DNA of 32,376 nucleotides from Spinellus fusiger (lineage: Eukaryota; Mucoromycota; Mucoromycetes; Mucorales; Phycomycetaceae). Location: the NCBI GenBank assembly GCA_025094145.1, contig JALLLS010000154.1:1-32376 (forward strand), given 5' to 3'. Below are positions 1-9,381 of this stretch, piece after piece. Both the position numbers and the translations under genes were made by a program. Numbering within the stretch: the first letter of the stretch is position 1; each line of letters starts with the position of its first letter. Below the pieces are notes generated by a model that was not told the origin of the DNA, ran no database searches, and was given only the letters and a program-made list of their open reading frames with translations.

Positions 1-600
1 ATGGGGATGTGTCTAGGGACAGTCAAAGGGAGACCACACACCAACATCTTTGACTATTCGTCCTAGTATTTTGCCCTGACAAGGATAGACCACCTTGACT
101 CATTTCCATTTCACCCACCCACTGTGTGTCTGCTAATTCCCTGTTCTATAGTGAACAGAGGTATCTCCTGGGGTGGTTTCATTCCAAAGTTACTCTTCTT
201 TAAGCATAGAAGGCTGTTTTGTCCATTAAAGATAAGGAGTGGAGTGTAGGTGTGTATTCCCTATAAACTGACTCAGCCAGACCATGCGTTGTCTATACAA
301 GGCTATTCATGAACATTAGAGTTAGAGTAGAAAAAGATCCTACTGCCTTTATTGTTGAGTTACAATGCTAAAATGAAGGGTAGCTGTGCAACACCCCTTG
401 TTCTTCCTTTTCCTCTTCTTTCTTCCTCTTCTTGTTCTTCTTCTTTTCTGTTGGTGTGTAGTTGTGTTTTGTGTGGCATTTCTTTCTATAGTACAGTGAA
501 GTAGAGTGTTCACACCCATCCCCAACTACAGAAACAACAAAAGAGTCTCATCTCACTCTTACTAGCGTCACCTCATTAGCCTACTGGGTCCATTCCACTG
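1..600. other. Upstream region of the Rap-like gene; no gene seen
   Basis: No reading frame or RNA gene is recognisable. A pyrimidine-rich stretch (about 395-445, TTCTTC/CTTCTT runs) and a T/G-rich patch lie 150-200 bp before the Rap-like start codon, which is common in promoters of intron-rich fungi. A promoter role is inferred from position only. Confidence 0.4.
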
Positions 601-1338
601 ATGAGAGAATACAAACTTGTCGTATTGGGGTCTGGTGGTGTTGGTAAATCTGCCTTGGTAAGTTCTGTTTTCATAGAGTGTCTGATGAGAGGGGACTGAC
701 TGACTTTTTTATTTATTTATTTCTATAGACGGTCCAGTTTGTGCAATCGATATTTGTAGAGCGCTATGATCCTACCATTGAGGATTCCTATCGAAAGCAA
801 GTTGAAGTAGACGGGCAGCAGTGTGTATTAGAGATACTCGACACAGCAGGCACAGAGCAGTTCACAGCCATGAGAGATTTGTACATGAAGAATGGTCAAG
901 GCTTTATTCTTGTGTTTTCTATCATCAGTTTGGCTACATTGAATGATCTCCGAGAATTAAGAGAGCAGATTCTCCGTGTAAAAGATGTCGATCATGTAAG
1001 CCTTTTCTTTCTTTCTTTCTTTCTATCTAAGCATCAAGGAAAACCCCTTCTCGGTGGAGTTTATGAGAAAGACACAAGGAAAGAGTTCTCTTTTTATTTA
1101 TTTATCGTAGGTGCCTATGGTATTGGTAGGCAATAAGTGTGATTTAGAGGAAGAGCGCATGGTGCCCCGTGAACAAGGCATGGCTCTATCCCAGCAGTGG
1201 GGTGGAAAGCCATTCTATGAGACATCTGCCAGATTTAAAATCAATGTGGATGAAGTCTTTTACGATGTTGTGCGACAGATCAACAAGCAAATGCCCAGCA
1301 AACCCAAGAAGAAGAGATTCAAATGTCTTGTCCTTTAA
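601..1338 (+). CDS. rsr1: Rap1/Krev-type small GTPase, 3 exons
   Basis: Ras-superfamily GTPase switch of the Rap/Rsr1/Krev group, expected at membranes where it directs cell polarity. Exons are 601-657, 729-995 and 1111-1338 (183 aa), joined by GT-AG introns of 71 and 115 nt in phase 0. The first 19 residues (start [11 protein letters not shown]-loop GSGGVGKS) are the same as in animal Rap1 as I recall it. The effector loop YDPTIEDSY, the G3 box [12 protein letters not shown] and ETSA follow. Threonine where Ras has Gln61 (DTAGT) marks Rap against Ras. The C-terminus is basic (KPKKKRFK) and ends in CLVL, a CAAX box whose final Leu predicts geranylgeranylation. A possible AATAAA poly(A) signal lies at about 1616. 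The neighbour on the other strand is a true Ras gene, tail to tail. I am sure of the family; the symbol follows the yeast orthologue and is an assignment by similarity. Confidence 0.93.
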
Positions 1339-1543
1339 ACTATTCCTTACGTAGAATCCTCCTAGCAATAATAATAAGAGTAGCAAAAGCAGCAGCAGTA
1401 ATGGCTCAAGGGCAGTGATTGTAGGCTGCTGTTATAAAAAGATCACTGTTTTATTCTCTCCTGATGTTTTCTTTTTCTTTCTACTGTTGAGATGGTATTC
1501 TTTCTATAGAGTATATCTCTACTGCTCTTGAGTCTATAGATAG

Positions 1544-1694
1544 ATGTATGTATGTATGTATGTATATATAGATATATATATACATACACACCATTTTTAT
1601 GTTCGAATTGGCTTCAATAAAAGCACTCTCCTTTTCTCTCTATTCTCCCTCTCTCTCCTTCCCTTCCTCTCTCTCTCTCTTTTTTTTTTTTTTA
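1544..1694. repeat. Microsatellites and pyrimidine tract between the two GTPase genes
   Basis: A TATG tetranucleotide run (about 1544-1564) runs into an AT/GATA dinucleotide run (to about 1585). From 1640 there is a CT-repeat tract ending in about 14 T (to 1694). The rest of 1339-2000 contains only A-rich unique sequence and a short direct repeat of AGTAAGATCAGA (about 1768-1800). No gene is seen in the 662 bp between the two stop codons. Confidence 0.8.
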
Positions 1695-2000
1695 AAAGAA
1701 ACAAGTATGAAATAGAGTGTAGATTTGTATGAGCAAGTAGTGCAATTACAGTTACAGTAAAAGTATCAGAGTAAGATCAGAAGTAAGATCAGAAGTAAGT
1801 GTTGAGTAGGTGTAAGGAATAAGGGTAGTAAAAAAGAAATAAAGGTGTGTTGTTGGATGTGTCGAGTGATAACCATTGGAGAGTGTAAAAAAGGGAGAAA
1901 ACAGAATTAAGATAATACAAAAAGGCACAAGGAGAGGATAGAGTGCACCTTTACAAGCCCAACGTCACTTTGAGAGTCACCCTTTTCTTCTTCACTCGCT

Positions 2001-3280
2001 TCACATCAGAATACAGCACTTATCAGATGCAACATCAGGTGCGTCTGCAATGTTAAAGTGGTCCTGTCCATTGCCACCGTGGTTCTCCTGCTCCTTATTG
2101 AACCGGCGAATATCTTTTACTACCTCAAAGAATGCCTCATCCACATTGTCCCTTTGCTTTGCTGAGGTCTCGATGAATTGTGAACCAAACTTTTTTGCAA
2201 GATCACGGCCTTCTGATGTCGACACCTGTCGATCACTCTCAAGGTCACTCTTGTTGGCCACCAACACCATAGGGAAATAGTCTCTATCTTTGACTCTGCA
2301 TATTTGTTGGTAGAATGTCTCAATTTCCTCAAAAGACATGCGGGATGTAATGGAATACACCAACAAGAAGCCTTCGCCATTGCGCATGTACTGTTCACGC
2401 ATCGCACTGCACTGATGAGTTGTCTTTCTATCCCTTACTATTTACCTGTATTCCTCTTGGCCTGCTGTATCAAGGACATCAAGCAGCGCTGTTTCACCAT
2501 CAATAACACATTGTTTACGGTAGGAGTCTTTTTGTACAATAATAATAGGTGCAGGTTAGTATAGTATCTCCTTCGGCTGAATCCACCGTCACGCAAACTA
2601 TACCTTCAATGGTAGGATCATACTCGTCAACGAAATGAGACTGGATGAACTGTATGGTCAAGGCAGATTTACCAACACCTAGGAGAATGTGTTGGAGATG
2701 AGTGGGTCTGAGACGTTCAAAAGGAGTGAAAAGGGGGAGATGCTAGTGAATTGTGCCTGAGATAGGCCTCCATGGGTGTCTCTAGTGTCTGTAGCTATGC
2801 TGATTGACCCTTCTACTGCTATTCTACCCCCGTTGAAGGAAGAGAATGTATATGTCTGCAAATGTCTGCAGGTAGAGAGGTGGAGATGTCTGTGGAGATG
2901 TCTGTGGATGTGTCTGTGGATGTGTCTGTAGGTTGTAGAAGTGGATTGAGAAGAGCCTTGGCTTATCCAATGTGAAAAAAGAAAAAGAAAAAAGACAAGT
3001 ACGAGACGTCTTCCTCTATCCGTTCTATCGTTGCCCAAGGACTCTGCTACTATGGCTCCATTACCCAGCCTAGGACACACTATCAACACACCTACACATC
3101 CCATGGACACCTACAGACAGACATCTGCAGACAGACACTTGTCTCTTTCTTTCTTTCTTTCTTTTATTTCTCTCTCTTCGTCCTATGGGTAATACTGGTA
3201 ATAAAAGGCATAGCACACTTACCACCACCACCAACCATAACCAGTTTGTATTCACGAACAAATGAAGATGCCTTTGACAT
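2001..3280 (-). CDS. ras1: Ras1-type small GTPase, 4 exons
   Basis: Membrane-anchored Ras GTPase, the switch that in fungi feeds cAMP and MAP-kinase pathways controlling growth and morphogenesis. Read on the minus strand, exons are 3280-3223, 2678-2604, 2527-2446 and 2406-2001 (206 aa). The start [14 protein letters not shown] was chosen because it is the only ATG in frame with the P-loop and is followed directly by a GTAAGT donor. Motifs: P-loop GGGGVGKS (residues 17-24), effector [18 protein letters not shown] with Ras-type Gln, NKSD, ETSAK, a hydrophilic hypervariable tail and the CAAX box CILM; the Cys before it could be palmitoylated. Intron 1 (544 nt) splits the P-loop at a Gly codon, intron 2 is 76 nt with a CTAAC branch site and an unusual AAAAG acceptor, and intron 3 is only 39 nt. 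One oddity is Met15 in place of the usual Val (human Val8) in LVVVG. Confidence in family is very high, in the acceptor of intron 2 moderate. Confidence 0.92.
2884..2931. repeat. 12-bp minisatellite inside ras1 intron 1
   Basis: Four tandem 12-bp units (AGATGTCTGTGG twice, then ATGTGTCTGTGG and ATGTGTCTGTAG). They lie within the 544-nt first intron of the Ras gene and help explain its unusual length. Confidence 0.85.
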
Positions 3281-3968
3281 TGTGTGCAGTTCAGGAGATA
3301 ATACTACAATGAGCAGTAGATGACAATCCGAGATGAGGGAAGGAGATCAATAAAAAGACCAAAGGAGGGGGACACACATCAGGGTTATGAGTTCAATGAA
3401 CGATCGAGTGGCTTGTTGCACAAATTGATTCGCCGACAGACGCCATCGTTCTTCTTTCTATCTCTTTGAATACAAGTGACATCAGCATACTCGCTCATGT
3501 GATTGAGAGGCCTATTCCCATAGAATCAACAAAAGAAATGCAACAACAACCCCATGTAGTGTAGATGCCTTATTCTATTTCTTTATTTTGTCCAATAGAA
3601 ATGAAGAGACAGACGAGTCTCTTGTTTGCTGTGTTTCCATAGAAATAGATTGCCTCTTCTCTGATGCGCCCCTTGAATATGGTTTGATAGTCAGATATCT
3701 CAGACATACTGTTGCAAGAAAAACCCTTTCGAATGTGCCCTCGTTGTTGTACTCACTCTCCTTATTTTGTAAAGTCAAATTGTCAGTGAATTCATTGACT
3801 GGCAAGAGTAGAAAAAACAGATACATTGATTGGCAGTGAAGAAGAGGGGTTTTGCTGATGAAAAAATAGAAATAAAAAAGATTGAGATTATTAGGACAAG
3901 GGTCACAGAGAGTTCCTATAGCATTGGTCATGGATGTAAAGGACAGATCCATAGGCAGATCTACTCTT

Positions 3969-4018
3969 AATTCTTACATTTTAATTCTTACATTTTAATT
4001 CTTACATTTTAATTCTTA
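3969..4018. repeat. 14-bp tandem repeat
   Basis: Three exact copies of AATTCTTACATTTT followed by a partial fourth copy of 8 bp. The copies are identical, which suggests recent slippage. Confidence 0.9.
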
Positions 4019-4103
4019 TTTATGATCTTTTGGACTATTTCTTCTCTTTTTCTTTTTCATATCTTCTGTATCTGCTGTGTTTTTTTCTTATTCTTTTCTT
4101 GTC

Positions 4104-4211
4104 CTATGTGTCCTATGTGTCCTATGTACCTTATGTGTCCTATGTGTCCTATGTACCTTATGTGTCCTATGTACCTTATGTACCTTGTATACCTTATGTA
4201 CCTTATGTGTC
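4104..4211. repeat. 9-bp minisatellite, 12 units
   Basis: Twelve consecutive 9-bp units that are variants of CTATGTGTC, CTATGTACC and TTATGTACC. The unit length is a multiple of three, so all frames stay open (for example Tyr-Val-Ser repeats on the plus strand), but there is no start context or conserved neighbour to suggest translation. Confidence 0.9.
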
Positions 4212-4536
4212 CTTTTTTGTATATTTCTCTTGTATATCTCATTGCCGGTACCTACCAACATTGACTACCAGCATGTTCGTGTACCAATGTCCGTGTCCAT
4301 GCTCATATGTCGACCGATGTCTACCGATATCTGTTTATCCATTGCTATTCTGGTGTCTGCCGGAGTGAGCTTGATACCCAGATTAAAATGCTAGGTTCCA
4401 TTGTGTGACTCCCACCACGTGCCACGATATGCCTGTAAGACAAGTCCCGGGTCAATCCTATCCGCCTACCAAAACCCATTCAGTAGGCGTAGTCTTAATT
4501 CTACTTTTGAAACATAAGAAAGCATAAGAAAGTAGA

Positions 4537-5300
4537 ATGAAGTGTAAGAAAATGGTCACACTTGTTTCTCAGGTAAGGAGAGGTTCTTTCTCTCTTTGTC
4601 CATGTGTACGTGTGTCCATGTGTACATGTGTACGTGTGGATAAGTGGATGGTGGTGTTTCCCTGTCTGACCTTTTCATCCTTGTATCTCAGGGCAAAAGT
4701 GTGCTCTTTATCGGTTAGCATGAACACACACAATGTTAGTATCCTCAGCATAGGGGGTCTTGATAACATTCTGAAAATGAAAAAAAAAAAAATGGAAATA
4801 GACAATAACAAGAAACCGATCTCCACTCACAATGTGTCAAGAAAGAAGCCTATCGGAAGGGCAGCTCAACTAGCAGTGAAGAGAGTCACAAGACAGGACA
4901 CGTCAAAACACGTCAAGACAAGAGGGAGCAAGACAGAACAAGACAAGACAGTGGAAAGCATCCCGTGTTGCCTGCACAATGTCACCCACTGGGATTTGTA
5001 GGACGTCACCCTTCGCCTATCATTGCCAGCCGGAGATTCCACAGTCTCATCAACCCTCTGTTGGATGATGTGCTTGAACCAAGCTCCATTACTATTATCA
5101 CAAAGCATGATGAGGAAAGAAAGAAAAATAGAGATTGGATTGGTAAGCAATTTATTTTTTATTCCAATAGCATATCATTGCGTTGTTGTGATTCATCTAG
5201 AACCTCATCCCTGACTGCATAAGAAGCAAAAGACAGCAGTAAAGACACTCTTGCTCTTTTTCTACCACAGGACATACTTGGCAAAAGGGGTCTGTATAAA
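4537..5300 (+). other. Possible intron-containing gene of unknown function (weak)
   Basis: Splice-like signals cluster here. An ATG at 4537 opens 12 codons ending at a strong CAG|GTAAGG donor (about 4572). A branch-like CTGAC and a TATCTCAG acceptor lie near 4692. A frame open from about 4807 to a GTAAGC donor at about 5143 can be joined to an exon after the CCACAG acceptor at about 5270, where it ends at TAA 5298-5300. That last spliced reading ends in charged residues followed by DWIGHTWQKGSV. The frames of the first and later pieces do not join simply, and I recognise no family. It may be a real but poorly conserved gene or chance signals. Confidence 0.2.
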
Positions 5301-6330
5301 AGCACACTCCGTACAGGTATGTCGTCGTACTAGAGTGGAGAAGAGCTGTCACTACTAAAAAGGGAAGTAAGCAAAGGAGATCTTTTTTCTATCAAGACAT
5401 ATGTACGCTCTGCAGGAATAAATGAAGCAGTTTTTGGAAAGAAATAGAATATGAAATAAAATAAGAAATAAAAATAGACACTGCCTTGATTGAATTCTAG
5501 TCCCTCAACAAAAACGCCTTGAAAATAACATGACTGACGCAGAGTTCAGACAGTGCAACAACCAGAGCCTTTTGTATTGACACAGGGGGGTTTATACACT
5601 CCTTTATGCATAGAACAGAAAAAGAAGACTCTACAGGCGAAGAACACAACACACTCCTGGAGAATAGAATACATGCGAATCAATGGAAATATCTCATCGT
5701 CACAGTTTGTTCATAGCATACTAAACAAGGAGTCTGGTGAGTCATTTACTCTCTTCAAAAGGCACTCTTTGAATCAGGAACAGACATGAGAAAGAGTAGA
5801 CATATCAGACAGATGCTATAGACTAAAGCAGAGTCTCCACTAAGAATCCAATGCATTGAGAATGAGAAACAAGAAACAGGTTCTTAGACTAAAGTTGTAG
5901 TTAAAAAGTCTGTCACCCTCCAAAATTGAATTTTCTGTAGAATACTACCTTATTTCTCGATGTTTTTTCTTTTTTCTTTATCTTTCACAAATAAAATATC
6001 TCAAACTAAGAAAGATGACCAAAGAGAATTTAGTTCTAAATTTCCGACCTTAATTCGTCACACACATATTAGTCTCAAGGAAAACGTGCTCGATCCCTCC
6101 TCACCACCCTTATCCGCAAAAACAAAGACATGGCATGGACTGGTCTATTGTTACCTTTATGTTCTTTTCTTTTTTTTTCTTTTTTTTTCTTTTAGCTAGT
6201 TCTGTTTTTCTGCAAGTGACTTACTATGTTTTCCCAGTCATACCTCTCAGTGCGATGTGTGGCTGTGTAAAAGATGCTTAATAAAAAAAGTGTCTTTTAC
6301 AAACAAAAAAAAAAAAAAAGTCTCAAGGAA
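5301..6330. other. Intergenic region; no gene recognised
   Basis: Contains short open frames (5553-5789 and 5960-6199 on +) without family resemblance, T-rich runs at about 6165-6195, and an A-run of about 15 at 6305. AGTCTCAAGGAAA occurs at about 6070 and again at about 6319, next to the start of the Tc1-like remnant. I see no RNA gene. Confidence 0.4.
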
Positions 6331-6351
6331 ACCAAACTTTTGTATACTAAA

Positions 6352-7284
6352 ATGGAGGAAGTTGTGGGTGTCAAAAGAAACACTATAGGAAAAATTTACA
6401 AAAAAGCTTCCAGAGAGATCACAGACATCTAGCCTCGTCCAGAAAGACTCAAAGGATTAAACGCATAATAGCATACTATGATCAGACTTCAACTTTGTTG
6501 TATGCCTCTTGCTCCATTGACCTTTCATTGACTGAACTTTAAAGAGAGTTTCTTACTACACTTTTTGACAAGCAATTCAGTGAATTGGGTTTCTTTTCTA
6601 CAGCCATGACCATCAAGCCATCTAGTACTAAAAAGGCATAGGATTATGTGATGTTTGTGGGCACATGGTCACCCATCCTGGACTCTAGAGCAGTGGAATA
6701 ACGCCATGTGTCTGATAAGTCTCGTTTCTGTCTGAGTGGCAATGATGGCTATCAAAGACTCATTCAAATGACTAACAAGAGATATTTACCTCAACAAATA
6801 CAAAGAAAATCAAAACACCAAGCCATATCAGTCATGGCCCAAGACTGCTTTAATACAGGGTAAATAGGCCTCTTTGTGGTGGTGGATGGGATCCTTGATT
6901 CTAATGGATATATGAACATAATTAGCAAGTATCTCCTTCCATGAAAATATGAAAATAGATCTGATAACTCTATATTTCAGGAGGATGGCACTTCTTGCCA
7001 CAAAAGCAAGTACTCAATGGGGTGGAATCAATCACATAGTATGAACGTTTTGTAGCAGCGACCCGCTAATAGTCTAAATCTTAACCCGATTAAGAATGTA
7101 TGAGAGGGTTTAAAAAGACATGTCGCCAACAGAAAGGCTACTATCAGTACAAGAAATGAATTAATAGAGCTTCTACAGAACAAGTGGCGAAAGATTCCAG
7201 CAAGCAAGCAGAAGAATCTAGTGGACAGTATGCCTAGAAGGTTCAGGGCAATCTATAGAGCCTGTGGAAACTCCACAATAGACT
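6352..7284 (+). pseudogene. Degenerate Tc1/mariner-type transposase (copy 1)
   Basis: Remnant of a DDE transposase that would cut and paste a Tc1-like element. The N-terminal part (6352 on) resembles the second helix-turn-helix (GVKRNTIGKIYKK) but soon meets stops. The catalytic part follows in another frame: WTLEQWNN and SDKSRF (first Asp at 6714-6716), FVVVDGILDSNGY, FQEDGTSCH (second Asp at 6984-6986) and LNLNPIKN, where the third acidic residue is Lys (AAG 7092-7094) instead of Glu, followed two codons later by a stop. The C-terminal tail (QNKWRKIP...MPRRFRAIYRACG) is typical of Tc1. All three catalytic positions remain in one frame, so decay is mostly by point mutation plus one frameshift. 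I found no clear terminal repeats. Certainly inactive. Confidence 0.85.
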
Positions 7285-7349
7285 GAATTATTGCAATATT
7301 TAGTCATTATAAAATACACGGTTAAAAGATTATCTTCTCTCTGTTACAA

Positions 7350-7642
7350 TACACTGGTTGTAATGCCAATCTCTGGTTTTCAAATAAAGAGGCGGGAAAC
7401 ACAATCCTATTCGGCGGCTCTTGTAGATTCAATACACACTCCAAGATCTTTCTGGATTTAAAGCGGTAATATCTCCTTCCTTTTACATCGTTGAAAATAA
7501 TCACCTCTTATGGAAAGCTATTTGAAATCAAAGGTTTATGGATATCCAAATCATTATTTCTTATTGTAGAATATCTCACTACCAAATTGTATTATTAATA
7601 GAATATAGTGTTGATAAAGAATAGTGTTTACTATAGTAAAGT
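7350..7642 (-). repeat. Left terminal inverted repeat
   Basis: 293 bp; as reverse complement it matches 9089-9381 with a single A/G difference (GTGAGATATT against GTGAGGTATT). An open frame of 60 codons runs through it on the minus strand, and the same frame appears in the right arm. This is simply the repeat being free of stops in that frame, with no protein resemblance. Confidence 0.95.
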
Positions 7643-7849
7643 GACCCAACAAATGTAATCGATGGTTTTAAATGCATATTTCTTTTTTTTTTGGATTCAT
7701 ACTTTATCTTAATAGTGTTATAACTTTATGAATTCATTAGCTAAAGATGTGAAAGTTTCAATACATAAAGATAGTGGTGTTGGTAATACATAAAAGAAGT
7801 TTTATTACAAGGCCACTTAATAGCCACTCTTAGCATCAATGACTGTCTG

Positions 7850-8814
7850 TCATCTCTGCTCCATGCTGACAATGAGGGCGTCTAATGCCTTTGATATTCT
7901 ACCCCATTCCAGTATCAGGGCCGCCTCCAACTTTTTCTTGGCGGTATAAATCATCCTGTCTTTCCTGATAACCTTCTCGAGGTGGGTCCATAGATAATCA
8001 ATTGGATTGAGATCAGTATTTCGAGGACCAGTAAGGAAGATTTTCCACACTCTTTGCTGCCTTCCATTCTCTAGTTTCCTTGCTTGTATGCGGTCTAGCA
8101 TTGTTCTCATGTAGGCAGAAGCTGATATCAGGCTTTAGGAGAGAGACGCTCGAGCTTGGGGCAGTAGGCATCTACCAACACCCTCCCCACTGAAGCATCT
8201 TATACCATCACCCCACCACCACCAAACTTCATCGTTGGCTTCATATTCTTTGGGTGGAGTCACCCCTTCTTCCTGAGCACCACCCTGCTGTGGTTGTTGC
8301 TGCTCATTAGCTGGAGCTTTGATTCATTGGACCAGATGACTGTCTTCCAGTCTTCATCTATCCAATGAAGGTAAGTCCTAGTCTAAGTAAGCCTCAACTT
8401 CTTGTATTTAATGCTGAGAGAAGGTTTCTTAACAACCCTGAAAGAAGAAAGGCCAATCCTCTTTATCATCTCTCTAAAAGTGCTCATGCACACTTTGGTG
8501 GTCATCTATTTGCAAACTTGATCTATTGTCTTAAATGAACTCCTTTCCATCTTGTATACAAACTCTCTCTTGTCCTTCTCCATCAGAATAGGCTTGTGCC
8601 CAGATCTCTTCCCTGCTTTGAAGCAGCCAGTTTCCCTATATCTCTTCACGATAAGGCTGACAGCAGAATTACTGATGCCAAACATGGCTTCAATATTCAT
8701 TTGTCTGGTGCCATGTTGGGTGGCCTCGTGAACAATGAGTCTAAGATTAAAGTCGTATATATTTTTCTTATTGTTTCCAATAGGCTTGGTGGTTTGTTCA
8801 GTTGTGTTGAACAT
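7850..8814 (-). pseudogene. Degenerate Tc1/mariner-type transposase (copy 2, inside the long-TIR element)
   Basis: Minus-strand remnant. 8814-8506 keeps an N-terminal DNA-binding half of 102 codons with helix-turn-helix features (MNIEAMFGISNSAVSLIVKR, then a GHKP basic turn) and stops at TAG. The middle is broken but keeps DWKTVIWSNESKLQL near 8340-8310, where Asn replaces the first catalytic Asp, and GGGGVMV. The QDN motif with the second Asp is missing, apparently by deletion. The C-terminal part 8110-7850 keeps TDLNPIDYLWTHLEKVIR with Asp at the third catalytic position and a typical tail, in a different frame. Sequence and C-terminal motif differ from copy 1, so the two belong to different Tc1 lineages. 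Inactive. Confidence 0.87.
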
Positions 8815-9088
8815 AATAGATATTATAGCGGAAAAAGAAGAAATGAGGAATAAACAAAAAAAAAAGAATATATTTTGAGCAAAATAGAGGTCGGAAAATA
8901 AAAATCTTTATATGTTTTCCACCGGACACTGTACTTATTGTTTTTGAGCGGGAACGCCAACGCCGCCATAGAGTGCAAAGGACTCCTTCAGCAACAGACG
9001 CTGTATCCTCACTTCCAGTTCTCATAGGGTGGCTAATATGCCCAATGCGCGAATAGCAAACCACACCCAAAAAATAAAAATACTTTGA

Positions 9089-9381
9089 ACTTTACTATAG
9101 TAAACACTATTCTTTATCAACACTATATTCTATTAATAATACAATTTGGTAGTGAGGTATTCTACAATAAGAAATAATGATTTGGATATCCATAAACCTT
9201 TGATTTCAAATAGCTTTCCATAAGAGGTGATTATTTTCAACGATGTAAAAGGAAGGAGATATTACCGCTTTAAATCCAGAAAGATCTTGGAGTGTGTATT
9301 GAATCTACAAGAGCCGCCGAATAGGATTGTGTTTCCCGCCTCTTTATTTGAAAACCAGAGATTGGCATTACAACCAGTGTA
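9089..9381 (+). repeat. Right terminal inverted repeat
   Basis: Partner of the left arm. It ends at TA 9380-9381, after which the flanking sequence diverges at once. A third, diverged copy in the same orientation lies at about 18798-18980. Confidence 0.95.

Larger units (their letters stand above)
3281..4536. other. Upstream region of ras1; no supported gene
   Basis: About 1.25 kb without a recognisable gene. Two overlapping open frames at 3575-3952 (-) and 3588-3839 (+) match no family I know and lack splice or start context, so I do not call them. The region holds two minisatellites listed separately. The first few hundred bases probably contain the ras1 promoter (inference from position). 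Confidence 0.4.
7350..9381. mobile_element. 2.03-kb Tc1-like element with 293-bp terminal inverted repeats
   Basis: Two 293-bp arms in inverted orientation (7350-7642 and 9089-9381) differ at one base only. The outer ends read TA-CACTGGTTG and CAACCAGTG-TA, fitting a Tc1/mariner element with a duplicated TA target; without the TA pair the element is 7352-9379. Inside lies a dead Tc1-like transposase on the minus strand. Long terminal repeats of 200-300 bp are known for some Tc1 elements (Minos, Sleeping Beauty type). The near-identity of the arms beside a ruined transposase suggests movement by a transposase supplied elsewhere, or gene conversion between the arms. The flanks do not resemble each other beyond TA. 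Confidence 0.88.

Noticed and set aside
3575..3952. Minus-strand 125-codon frame and overlapping plus-strand 83-codon frame
   Set aside because: Neither matches a family; they overlap each other and lack intron or start signals like those of the real genes here.
4057..4394. Overlapping long frames on both strands over the 9-bp repeat
   Set aside because: All are translations of the minisatellite; repeat units of nine bases keep every frame open. No conserved sequence.
4463..4489. 7-bp inverted repeat CGCCTAC/GTAGGCG with 13-nt loop, and a tRNA-like GGGTCAATCC nearby
   Set aside because: No acceptor stem, anticodon arm or full T-arm can be formed; too short to call a structured RNA.
7322..7504. 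60-codon frame repeated almost exactly at 9227-9484 on the other strand
   Set aside because: It lies within the terminal inverted repeat arms and has no protein resemblance; the duplication is of DNA, not of a gene.
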